Source of the DNA: DASVWH01 sp036389715
Lineage (GTDB): Bacteria; Acidobacteriota; Blastocatellia; Pyrinomonadales; Pyrinomonadaceae
Reading direction: 5' to 3'
Length of the DNA: 18,309 bases
Assembly (NCBI GenBank): GCA_036389715.1
Contig: DASVWH010000070.1
Location: 1-18,309 of the forward strand
Shown: one piece after another, positions 1 through 6,204 of the stretch
How the letters are laid out: each line of letters starts with the position of its first letter
Position numbering within the stretch: the first letter of the stretch is position 1
The notes under the pieces: generated by a model
What the model saw: the letters and a program-made list of their open reading frames with translations, nothing else
What the model was told of the DNA's origin: nothing
The model's database searches: none
Translations under genes and position numbers: made by a program

Positions 1-289
1 GCGCCCTGTAATCCTGCCAGAGCTTTTCCATGCGTCCGTTGTAGGCGTTCGAGATGGGACAGTTGACCGAGATGAAGATCAGCACCGTCCCGTTCTTCCC
101 CTTCAGAGATGAGAGCGTGTGCTGCTTGCCGTCAACGTCGGGCAGCTTGAAATCCGCGATTGTCTGGCCGATGGCAGCATCCATTCCGGCCAGGCCCCGC
201 GCGGAACTCGCCGGGCCGACCCCGAGGGCCGCAACCCCGACGAGCACAGAGAACGCCAGCGAGAGGGCGAATCCATAGGTCTTTTTCAT
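1..289 (-). CDS. Secreted redoxin / thioredoxin-fold protein, N-terminal part (3' end beyond window)
   Basis: The first 96 codons of a gene that runs off the left edge. The ATG at 289-287 is preceded by a strong ribosome site (GGAGGAG near 304-311). Residues 1-30 form a Sec-type signal (MKK start, hydrophobic core, PASSA), so the protein is probably periplasmic. The mature part reads IGQTIADFKLPDVDGK...HTLSSLKGK, the usual opening of AhpC/TSA-type redoxins. A beta strand then leads to VNCPIS, with one Cys at residue 77. The active site is CPIS rather than CxxC, as in redoxins that lack the resolving Cys at that position. Such proteins may act as peroxidases or thiol reductases, or may carry extra C-terminal cytochrome or repeat domains, which cannot be judged here. 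The redoxin fold is fairly sure; the substrate is unknown. Confidence 0.75.
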   Translation of the reverse strand, partial: MKKTYGFALSLAFSVLVGVAALGVGPASSARGLAGMDAAIGQTIADFKLPDVDGKQHTLSSLKGKNGTVLIFISVNCPISNAYNGRMEKLWQDYRA

Positions 290-383
290 GCTCTTGATTG
301 AAACTCCTCCTCTGAAATGTGGCGGAAGATGGCAAGAGTAACAGCCGCGGGCGACGGGTGACAAGTTAAGAGCAGGTAAATGT

Positions 384-525
384 TTAATGGTCAATGGTCA
401 ATGGTCAATAGTCAATAGTAAATGGTAAATCGTAAATAGAAAAAGAAAGACAGAGGCTTTGAGTCTCAGGTCCACGTTTTTATCTATTCACCATTTACGA
501 TTTACGATTTACCATTAACGATTGA
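384..525. repeat. Heptanucleotide repeat array with inverted arms
   Basis: Eight contiguous 7-bp units of the form T(C/T/A)AAT(G/A/C)G fill 384-439 (TTAATGG, TCAATGG x2, TCAATAG x2, TAAATGG, TAAATCG, TAAATAG). After a 44-bp spacer, six units of the same family occur in reverse complement at 484-525. The two arms can pair imperfectly into a long AT-rich hairpin. The base composition differs sharply from the GC-rich surroundings. The stop codon (TAA, 517-515) of the minus-strand SRA-like gene lies inside the right arm. The array resembles the short tandemly repeated heptamers known from some cyanobacteria and other bacteria. There are no CRISPR-like unique spacers. Confidence 0.85.
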
Positions 526-973
526 CCCTTTGAAGCGTGAACTGCCAGAGCATCCGCTTTTCGGTTTCGTCGAAGAGCTGGCGGCCCGCGATGACGCGCC
601 AGAAACCCATGTGCTGCCAGCGTCCGACCGCGAGTTTGTTGAAGAGCGGGACGGCGTGCCCGCTCTCGATGGCGGCCAGCAGCGCGCGATTGCCGGGGTT
701 CAGGTACTGGTCGCCGCGCCGCCCGTTGCCCGTGTAATAAATCGTGTCCTCCGATTCGGCGACGCGGTCCGGGTAGCAGGGATTGATGCGCCCGAAGTCC
801 GTCAGCAGCGAGACCAGACGCCCGTCGCGCTGGTAGACGCCGTTGCGAACGCGGTGCGTGCGGCTGACCTCATCCCAGGTGAGAATCTCCGGCGTAAGCG
901 GCGCGGGCGTGCTCGCCAGCGCGTCTTCGGCCATGACGCTGCGCTTGTTCGGGAGAGGTCGCCTGAGACGCAT
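515..973 (-). CDS. Stand-alone SRA-like (ScoMcrA/YDG-type) domain protein
   Basis: A 152-residue protein that fits the SRA-like domain usually found fused to HNH endonucleases and ScoMcrA-type restriction enzymes. The visible pattern is IYYTGNGRRGDQ (family form hYTGEGqxGDM), then NPGNRALLAA, then HAVPLFNK, a GRWQHMGFWRV strand, and a final hydrophobic strand (MLWQFTLQRV). In the family this domain binds modified DNA bases. Here no nuclease domain is attached and none is encoded next door. The start may be the ATG at 973 or the internal ATG at 934; neither has a clear ribosome site. The last three codons and the stop come from a heptad repeat unit. The fold is recognised by pattern only and the biological role is unknown. 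Neighbours are the PilZ gene upstream (149 bp gap) and the redoxin downstream. Confidence 0.6.
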   Translation of the reverse strand: MRLRRPLPNKRSVMAEDALASTPAPLTPEILTWDEVSRTHRVRNGVYQRDGRLVSLLTDFGRINPCYPDRVAESEDTIYYTGNGRRGDQYLNPGNRALLAAIESGHAVPLFNKLAVGRWQHMGFWRVIAGRQLFDETEKRMLWQFTLQRVNR

Positions 974-1122
974 GGTTTTAGGGGCGGCTAAAATCGGAAA
1001 TCGAACTATGCGGACCGCGCGTCTTAAATAACTGCCGCACTTGATTGTCGTGAAAGACCGTCATCGGTTGCCGTGCCGCACGTGCTCGATTGCCGTGCGG
1101 CCTTTTGATTACAGTGCGGCGT

Positions 1123-1425
1123 TTAACTGTTGATGACTTGCGAGAGTGCGTCCTGCTCATCCTCGGTCAGGAAGGTAAAGCAGACGCTGAAACCCATGTT
1201 GGCGTGGTAAAAGGCGACCGTCCCGCGCAGCGGCAGCCATTCTCCCGAAGGCAGCTTGATCTCGATGCCGATGACCTCGCCGGGCGTCGCCTGTCCGAGC
1301 GTGTCCAGGTAGCACCCGCCGAGGCTGAGGTCGCTGATGCGCGCCGCGTGATGGCCGGACGTGCCGTCCCAGCGCACTTCGAGCGAGACGCTTTTTCTCT
1401 CTTCTTCTCTACGTTCTTCCATCAT
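1123..1425 (-). CDS. PilZ domain protein, probable c-di-GMP receptor
   Basis: A 100-residue single-domain PilZ protein. The N-terminal arginine motif RREEER (R6, R10) and the DLSLGG motif (D32, S34, G37) match the RxxxR and (D/N)xSxxG signatures that bind c-di-GMP. They are followed by the expected beta-barrel strands (GEVIGIEIKLPSG, LRGTVAFYH, GFSVCFTFL). It is cytoplasmic, with no signal or membrane segment. The start may be either of two adjacent ATG codons (1425 or 1422). It lies 48 bp after the stop of purQ on the same strand and could be read from the purQ transcript. Its effector target is not indicated. The same window carries a GGDEF diguanylate cyclase that could supply the ligand, though they need not be partners. 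Confidence 0.88.
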   Translation of the reverse strand: MMEERREEERKSVSLEVRWDGTSGHHAARISDLSLGGCYLDTLGQATPGEVIGIEIKLPSGEWLPLRGTVAFYHANMGFSVCFTFLTEDEQDALSQVINS

Positions 1426-1473
1426 GGCGTTTAGGCTCTCTGCGGCCGGGCGCGGGCGCTCGCGTCGAGAGTT

Positions 1474-2172
1474 TCAGACGTGCGCGGCCAGCGTGGCGGC
1501 CAGCGAGCGAAAGATGTCGCGCCCGTCACTTGAGCCGAGGAGGTCTTCGCAGGCGCGTTCCGGGTGCGGCATCAGGCCGAGCACGTTGCGCTCGCGGTTG
1601 CAGATTCCGGCGATTGAATCGCGCGAGCCGTTCGGGTTGGCCGCAGGCGTCACCTCGCCCCGCTCGTCGCAATAGCGAAAGACGATGCGGTCCTCGCTCT
1701 CAAGCTCGCTGAGCGTCGCGTCGTCGCAGACGTAATTCCCCTCCGCGTGCGCGATGGGGATGCTGAGCACACTCTTGCGCTCAAGCTCGTTGGTGAAGGG
1801 AGTGTCGGCGGTCTCGACCCGAACATGAACGTGGTCGCAGATGAAGTGCAGGCCGCGATTGCGAATCAGCGCGCCGGGCAAAAGCCCTGCCTCGCAGAGA
1901 ATCTGAAAGCCGTTGCAGATGCCGAGCACGAAGCGACCGCTGGCTGCGAACTCCCTGACCGCGCCCATCACGGGCGAGAAGCTGGCCAGCGCCCCGGCGC
2001 GCAGGTAGTCGCCGTATGAGAAGCCGCCCGGCAGAATGACCGCATCGTAGGTGCTCAGGTCCACGTCCCGATGCCAGATGAAATCAACGGGCTGGCCGAC
2101 GTGCTTCGAGATCACGTGATAAGCATCGTGGTCGCAGTTGGAGCCAGGGAAAACTATGACGCCGAATTTCAC
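1474..2172 (-). CDS. purQ: Phosphoribosylformylglycinamidine synthase subunit PurQ (glutaminase)
   Basis: The glutamine amidotransferase subunit of FGAM synthase, which supplies ammonia to PurL in de novo purine synthesis. I choose the GTG at 2172 (VKFGVIVFPGSNCDHD), not the ATG far upstream. GTG is preceded by GGAGAGAGA and gives 232 residues, the normal PurQ length; the longer frame would add 55 residues unlike the family. The class-I amidotransferase triad is present: nucleophile Cys86 in GICNGFQIL, and His203 and Glu205 in MPHPERACE. PGGFSYGDYLRAG (48-60) is the typical PurQ oxyanion region. It belongs to the PurL/PurQ/PurS type of enzyme; purS lies at 2914-3159 but purL is not in the window. 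A plus-strand gene and a terminator separate purQ from purS, so purQ probably has its own promoter. Confidence 0.97.
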   Translation of the reverse strand: MKFGVIVFPGSNCDHDAYHVISKHVGQPVDFIWHRDVDLSTYDAVILPGGFSYGDYLRAGALASFSPVMGAVREFAASGRFVLGICNGFQILCEAGLLPGALIRNRGLHFICDHVHVRVETADTPFTNELERKSVLSIPIAHAEGNYVCDDATLSELESEDRIVFRYCDERGEVTPAANPNGSRDSIAGICNRERNVLGLMPHPERACEDLLGSSDGRDIFRSLAATLAAHV

Positions 2173-2269
2173 TCTTCTCTCTCCACCCGGTTCTAAATAG
2201 TAGCCGACAGCCGGTGCCGGATAAATCAGACCGCCCGCGCCGCAAGGCGTGCGAACCTGACGCGGATTT

Positions 2270-2275
2270 ATTATA
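2270..2275 (-). promoter_or_regulatory. Candidate -10 box of purQ
   Basis: On the minus strand the sequence is a perfect TATAAT, about 98 bp upstream of the purQ GTG. No good -35 hexamer is seen at 17-18 bp spacing (AGGGTG or TAGGGT). The call rests on the -10 box, on its place in the divergent region, and on the terminator that separates purQ from purS. Confidence 0.4.
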
Positions 2276-2375
2276 GAGCAAATCGAAGACCTCACCCTAG
2301 AAGAGAGAGCGTTTTTCCGAACCGGTCCTCGATTCAAAGGGCAACTACTAAAGGGCGGCGGCCCTGTGCCTGAAC

Positions 2376-2391
2376 TGGCACGAAAATCGCA
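2376..2391 (+). promoter_or_regulatory. Sigma-54 (-24/-12) promoter of the Thr-rich protein gene
   Basis: TGGCACGAAAATCGCA matches the RpoN consensus TGGCACG-N4-TTGCA at all but one position (TCGC for TTGC). The invariant GG and GC are exactly 10 bases apart. It points toward the ATG at 2455, leaving a leader of about 50 bases. A 5-bp inverted repeat (GTGCC at 2366-2370, GGCAC at 2377-2381) overlaps the -24 element. Another short palindrome, AGGGC-GGCG-GCCCT, lies at 2352-2365. Transcription would need an NtrC-type activator such as the one encoded at 13251-14660. Confidence 0.65.
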
Positions 2392-2454
2392 GAAGAGTCG
2401 CTATGTTCTCCGAATCTGTATTGATTCCTTACGGGGATGAAGGAGAGAGATGAG

Positions 2455-2805
2455 ATGAAAGCTAAAATGATGACCTTATCGCGGGCGTTTGCGCTGCTCG
2501 GAATACTCGTCGCCGGTTCTTTAGCAATCCCGGCGGCGGCCCAGAACAGCGGCGGCTCGCAGACAACCGGCAGCACCGGCGCACAGTCTACGCAGAGCAC
2601 GACGACGACCACGACGAAAAGCGTAGAGCCTGCGCAAACGACGACGACCACGACGAAAAGCACCGGAGGGATAGACCCGCTGTGGTTGATTTTGGGCGGC
2701 ATCGGAGTAGTGGCGTTGCTGGCCATCGTCTTACTCTCGTCGCGCAGGCGTTCACGCGACACCGCGACGGTCGTTCACGAGCGGGAAACAGTAATCAAGA
2801 AGTAG
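2455..2805 (+). CDS. Small Thr-rich secreted/membrane-anchored protein, function unknown
   Basis: 116 residues from the ATG at 2455, which has GGAGAG 8 bases upstream; a second ATG at 2437 would add six residues but has no ribosome site. Residues 1-29 are a signal peptide (LSRAFALLGILVAGSLAIPAAAQ). Residues 30-70 are a low-complexity Ser/Thr/Gly/Gln stretch with two TTTTTTKS blocks. Residues 73-95 form a transmembrane helix (DPLWLILGGIGVVALLAIVLL), followed by a basic RRRSR stop-transfer and a short charged tail. The predicted topology is an extracytoplasmic Thr-rich segment tethered to the inner membrane. No enzyme motif is visible, so no function is claimed. The gene lies against the grain of the purine genes, between purS and purQ, with a sigma-54 promoter in front and a hairpin terminator behind. 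Confidence 0.75.
   Translation: MKAKMMTLSRAFALLGILVAGSLAIPAAAQNSGGSQTTGSTGAQSTQSTTTTTTKSVEPAQTTTTTTKSTGGIDPLWLILGGIGVVALLAIVLLSSRRRSRDTATVVHERETVIKK
2599..2661 (+). repeat. Perfect 24-bp direct repeat inside the Thr-rich gene
   Basis: The identical 24-bp unit occurs at 2599-2622 and 2638-2661, in frame and 39 bp apart (13 codons), each coding TTTTTTKS. Perfect identity at the DNA level suggests a recent duplication or ongoing slippage. Confidence 0.9.
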
Positions 2806-2835
2806 TTGCGGCGTCTCAACACAGAGGCGTGGAAA

Positions 2836-2876
2836 AAGGCAGCGCTGGCCCGGACGGCTCGCGCTGCCTTCTGCTT
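2836..2876. terminator. Bidirectional hairpin terminator between the Thr-rich gene and purS
   Basis: AAGGCAGCGC at 2836-2845 pairs perfectly with GCGCTGCCTT at 2861-2870 (10 bp, 15-base loop). On the minus strand it is followed by a run of Ts (complement of the As at 2833-2837), which suits purS. On the plus strand it is followed by CTGCTTT. It sits between convergent stops at 2805 and 2914. Confidence 0.8.
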
Positions 2877-2913
2877 TACACGTCAATTCAAGGGTCAGAG
2901 CGCCGCCGCCCTT

Positions 2914-3159
2914 TCACGCTTCAATCTCGACGCGGTAGTCTTCGATGACGGGGTTCGAGAGGACTTCGCGCGCCATCCGCGTGGCCGCCTCGCGCGCGCC
3001 CTCTTCGGCCAGTGAAGAGTCTAGGGCAATCTCGAAATACTTTCCCTGGCGCACGTCCGCGATGCCGTCGTAGCCGAGCAGCTCGACCGAATGCTGGATG
3101 GCCTTGCCCTGCGGATCGAGCACGCCCGGCTTCAGTGTGACATAAACTTTGGCTTTCAT
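2914..3159 (-). CDS. purS: Phosphoribosylformylglycinamidine synthase subunit PurS
   Basis: PurS is the small third subunit that holds PurL and PurQ together in the FGAM synthase complex of purine synthesis. The start at 3159 (MKAKVYVTLKPGVLDPQGKA) gives 81 residues, the usual size. A longer frame beginning at 3240 would add 27 residues and overlap the end of purB, and is rejected. Family features are the opening beta strand with K-GVLDPQG, then the helix with ALxxLGYxG-type residues (HSVELLGYDGIADVRQGKYFEI), and the ending NPVIEDYRVEIEA, which matches the conserved NPVIExYxVE. It follows purB by 67 bp on the same strand and ends in front of a strong terminator, so purB-purS are probably co-transcribed. 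Confidence 0.95.
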   Translation of the reverse strand: MKAKVYVTLKPGVLDPQGKAIQHSVELLGYDGIADVRQGKYFEIALDSSLAEEGAREAATRMAREVLSNPVIEDYRVEIEA

Positions 3160-3226
3160 CTGAGCGCTTACCCCATCTTCCCGTTGAATGAATGAATTAG
3201 TCTGCCGATGCTTTAGTTTGCCGATG

Positions 3227-4594
3227 CTACTGCGTGACATCCCGGGACGTTTGCGCCCGCCCGGTCATCAACTCGCTCGTTTCTTCCACGTGCCCGCCGG
3301 TCTGATTAAAGACTCTGGCGAAGACGGCGTCAACGTTGCGCAGGTAGGTCTCGATTGAGAAGGCGCTCTCGACCTCTGCGGGCGAGAGGTGCTGGCGGAT
3401 GTCCGCGTCGGCGGCGATGAGCGTGCGGAAATCCGCCCCTTCGTCCCAGACCTTCATCGCGTTGCGCTGGACCCAGGTATAGGCGGTCTCGCGCGAGACG
3501 CCCGCGCGGGCCAGCGCGAGCAGCAGTTGACCGCTGAAGATGAGGCCGCGCGTGGCGTTCAGGTTTTCCAGCATCCGCTGCGGGTAAACGATGAGCCCGT
3601 CAATCAGCGCGGCCGCCTTGTGCAGCATGTAGTCGAGCGCGATGCTCGAATCCGGCAGGACGACGCGCTCGGCCGAAGAGTGAGAGATGTCGCGCTCGTG
3701 CCAGAGGGCGACGTTCTCAAGGCCGACGATGCTGTTGGCCCTGACTGTGCGCGCCATCCCGCAGATGCGTTCCGAAAGAATCGGATTGCGCTTGTGCGGC
3801 ATCGCGGACGAGCCCTTCTGCCCGGCGCGAAAACGCTCCTGCGCCTCGCGTACCTCTGTGCGCTGCCAGTGCCTGACTTGCAGCGCAAACTTATCGAGCG
3901 ACGAGGCGATGATGGCCAGCGTGCACAGATATTCGGCATAACGGTCGCGCTGGATGACCTGTGTCGAGACGAGGGCGTGGCGGAGCCCGAGCCTTTGGCA
4001 GACCCTTTCTTCGACTACCGGGTCAAGATGCGCGAACGCGCCGACCGCGCCGCTGATCTTGCCGACCGCGATTGCCTCGCGCGCCGCCTCCAGCCGCCTG
4101 CGGTTGCGCCGCATCTCGTCGTACCAGAGCGCGAAGGTCAGCCCGAGCGAGGTCGGCTCGGCGTGAATGCCGTGCGTGCGCCCGACCTGCGGCGTCTGCC
4201 TGAACTCGAAGGCGCGCCGCTTGAGAACGTCCAGCAGCGCCTCTATTTTCCCCAGCAGGAGCGTGCAGGCATCGCGCAGCAGCAGCGCGTTGGCCGTGTC
4301 CACTACGTCGGACGAAGTGAGGCCGTAATGGACGAAGCGCGCGGCCTCGCCGATTGATTCCGCGAGGTTCGTGGTGAAGGCGATAACGTCGTGATCGGTC
4401 GTCTTCTCGATCTCGTTGATGCGCTCGACGGTGAAAGCGGCGCGGGCCTTAATCTGTGCGAGCGCCGCGCGCGGAATCGTCCCCATCTCGGCGTGCACTT
4501 CGCAGACGGCCAGCTCCACGTCGAGCCACTTCTGAAACTTGTTCTGCTCGGACCAGAGCGCGCCCATCTCGGGCAGTGTGTAGCGGTTAATCAT
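3227..4594 (-). CDS. purB: Adenylosuccinate lyase
   Basis: Cleaves SAICAR to AICAR and adenylosuccinate to AMP, releasing fumarate in both cases; cytoplasmic homotetramer of the fumarase/aspartase superfamily. The 455-residue length is normal. The superfamily signature GSSAMPHKRNP is at 261-271, with the catalytic Ser in the mobile loop (S262/S263). TTDHDV (His68), RFVHYGLTSSD (His89) and GRTHGIHAEP (His141) match the B. subtilis active-site histidines at the same numbers. The ATG at 4594 starts with MINRYTLPEMGALWSEQNKF, the standard N terminus; the ribosome site is weak. It lies 104 bp after the lipoprotein gene and 67 bp before purS on the same strand. Confidence 0.98.
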   Translation of the reverse strand: MINRYTLPEMGALWSEQNKFQKWLDVELAVCEVHAEMGTIPRAALAQIKARAAFTVERINEIEKTTDHDVIAFTTNLAESIGEAARFVHYGLTSSDVVDTANALLLRDACTLLLGKIEALLDVLKRRAFEFRQTPQVGRTHGIHAEPTSLGLTFALWYDEMRRNRRRLEAAREAIAVGKISGAVGAFAHLDPVVEERVCQRLGLRHALVSTQVIQRDRYAEYLCTLAIIASSLDKFALQVRHWQRTEVREAQERFRAGQKGSSAMPHKRNPILSERICGMARTVRANSIVGLENVALWHERDISHSSAERVVLPDSSIALDYMLHKAAALIDGLIVYPQRMLENLNATRGLIFSGQLLLALARAGVSRETAYTWVQRNAMKVWDEGADFRTLIAADADIRQHLSPAEVESAFSIETYLRNVDAVFARVFNQTGGHVEETSELMTGRAQTSRDVTQ

Positions 4595-4698
4595 GTTTCG
4601 CGTTCGGGTTTTACGGGTTCGGAGTTAAGAGCCCCGCGCTCATCGCGCGATGGGTTCGGCCTTCAAACTGAAAACCCTGAAAGCCCGGACTCCGAGCC

Positions 4699-5298
4699 TT
4701 ATTTTAGCGCATCCGAGTTGACGAAATAACGCGCCAGCAGCCAGCGGCCGTCGCGTTCGACGAGTGTGAAGGTCTCCATCCCCTCACCGCGTTCAAAGGT
4801 CGTCTGGTACGTGATGACGAAGGCGTCGCCGGGCGTGCCGCCGCGCGTCTCGCGCTGCTCGGTGGCCGAATGAAACGAGCGGCTTTTAGCGTTGCCGAGC
4901 TTCATCTTCAGCGTTTTGAAGGTCGAGCCGGTCTGTTCCGGCGAAGAGGAGCTGCGCCATTCGGCGGCCGCCTCGTTGTAAATCTTTTCATAACGTTCCG
5001 CGGCAATATCATCGCTGACGGTCTCGACGATGGCCTTCGCCCCGGGCGGGATGCCTTCCCTGTTGGCGCGCAGGGTGCAGCCGGTGAAACCCGGCGAGAG
5101 CGCGAACAGCAGCGCGCAGAGCCCAAAGAGCCGCAGGAAGCGCGGCAAACGAAGGGCTTGCGGCGGAAGAGGTAAGTGCAGCGAGCGAAAGACTTGCAGC
5201 GAAAAAGAGGGAACGCGCGCCCGTCGTAAAGGCTTGTTCGGTCTCCCCCGTGCCGCGCGCTCAAGGGTTGCTGTTGTCGCTGCTGTTGCTCGCTTCAT
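4699..5298 (-). CDS. Predicted lipoprotein with small C-terminal DUF4019/NTF2-like domain
   Basis: As drawn, 199 residues from the ATG at 5298, only 7 bp after the stop of the upstream hydrolase, so the two are translationally linked. Residues 57-74 (LFGLCALLFALSPGFTGC) are a lipoprotein signal, with Cys74 in a FTGC lipobox. The 50 residues before it are basic and unusual for a signal. An in-frame TTG at 5148 would give a textbook lipoprotein signal but has no visible ribosome site, so the start is open. The mature part (80-199) has a helical segment (ERYEKIYNEAAAEWR) and then beta strands ending GMETFTLVERDGRWLLARYFV. That is the pattern of small periplasmic DUF4019/NTF2-like domains, which have no known reaction. 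It is probably anchored at the periplasmic face. Confidence 0.65.
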   Translation of the reverse strand: MKRATAATTATLERAARGRPNKPLRRARVPSFSLQVFRSLHLPLPPQALRLPRFLRLFGLCALLFALSPGFTGCTLRANREGIPPGAKAIVETVSDDIAAERYEKIYNEAAAEWRSSSSPEQTGSTFKTLKMKLGNAKSRSFHSATEQRETRGGTPGDAFVITYQTTFERGEGMETFTLVERDGRWLLARYFVNSDALK

Positions 5299-5305
5299 TC
5301 TCTAT

Positions 5306-6130
5306 TTACAGCTCGATCCAGGCGGTCGGCTCTTTCGGAAAAGAGAGCGTGATCTGCGTCTCGGCGCGAAAGAGCGGGGCGCGTTCCTGGAGCGCGACTT
5401 CAGCCGAGATTTTCGCCAGGTACGGATTATTCGCACGCTGCGAGAGATGCGCGAGGACGATGTGGCGGGCCGTCCCGTCAAAGCCTTCGCGCAGCCAGTC
5501 GGCGACATCCTCGTTCGAGAGATGGCCCGTGCGCGAGAGGATGCGCTGCTTCAATTCCCAGGGGTAAACGTCGCAAGCCTTGAGCATGTCGCGGCTGTGA
5601 TTCGATTCCAGGATGATCGCCGCGCAGCCGCGCAGCCGCTCCGTTATCAACGTCGTAATCTGGCCGAAATCCATCAGCGTAGCGACGCAGACGCCCTCGT
5701 GCGTCGCCGTGAAGCCGAAATTATCGGCCGCGTCGTGCGGAATCGTGAAGGGATGAAAATCAATCGCCCCGACGCGAAAATCCCTGCTCGACTCGATCTC
5801 TTCGGTGCGGTCGCGCAGGGCGTCTGCGCGCTTGCGCGATTCGTCCCCGGAGCGCTGGCCGTGCTCGCTGATGTAGGCTTCGAGCGTCTTGCCGGAGATG
5901 TAGACGGGGCAGTTGAGGTTCTTCAGGAGCACGCGCAGGCCGCCCGCGTGGTCGCTGTGCTCGTGCGTGATAATCACGCCGTCAAGCTCGGAGGCGTCAC
6001 AGCCGACGAGCGCCAACCGGCGCACGATCTCCCTGGCGCTCATCCCCGCGTCAACGAGCACGTGCGTCCCGCCCGCCGAGATTAAAACGGCGTTGCCCGT
6101 CGAGCCGCTCCCTAAGACTGTGAATCTCAT
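5306..6130 (-). CDS. MBL-fold metallo-hydrolase, WalJ/YycJ type
   Basis: 274 residues of the metallo-beta-lactamase fold. The N terminus FTVLGSGSTGNAVLI and the motif THEHSDHAGG (His56, His58, Asp60, His61) are those of the YycJ/WalJ group. Other metal or active-site candidates are His132 (IPHDAADNFGF), Asp154 (LMDFG), His178 (LESNHSRDML), His203 (GHLSN) and His228 (LAHLS). LESNH and GHLSN are characteristic of this group. WalJ-type proteins have been linked to DNA repair as 5'-to-3' exonuclease-like enzymes and to the WalKR locus in Firmicutes; no walKR genes are present here. It has no signal peptide, so it is cytoplasmic. It follows the M16 peptidase by 74 bp and runs straight into the lipoprotein gene. 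Confidence 0.9.
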   Translation of the reverse strand: MRFTVLGSGSTGNAVLISAGGTHVLVDAGMSAREIVRRLALVGCDASELDGVIITHEHSDHAGGLRVLLKNLNCPVYISGKTLEAYISEHGQRSGDESRKRADALRDRTEEIESSRDFRVGAIDFHPFTIPHDAADNFGFTATHEGVCVATLMDFGQITTLITERLRGCAAIILESNHSRDMLKACDVYPWELKQRILSRTGHLSNEDVADWLREGFDGTARHIVLAHLSQRANNPYLAKISAEVALQERAPLFRAETQITLSFPKEPTAWIEL

Positions 6131-6204
6131 CCGTTTCTCTCGCGCCGGTTTGACTGCCAGAGGAGAAAAACTCTCTCCCGTCGAGCGTCATTCCGCGCGG
6201 GTTT

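Noticed and set aside
384..525. CRISPR array
   Set aside because: Units are 7 bp and contiguous with no unique spacers, and there are no cas genes.
1066..1102. GCCGCAC/GTGCGGC inverted repeat after the PilZ gene as a terminator
   Set aside because: The 7-bp stem has a 13-base loop and no T-run on the minus strand; too weak to call.
2334..2762. A minus-strand frame with poly-Val runs opposite the Thr-rich gene
   Set aside because: The Val runs are the complement of the ACG/ACC Thr codons; the plus-strand gene has a signal peptide, ribosome site and promoter.
3389..4357. A 322-codon plus-strand frame opposite purB
   Set aside because: purB on the other strand carries every active-site motif; this frame has none.
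5030..6085. A 351-codon plus-strand frame opposite the WalJ-type hydrolase and lipoprotein
   Set aside because: Arg/Ala-rich shadow with no domain; it also crosses two real genes.
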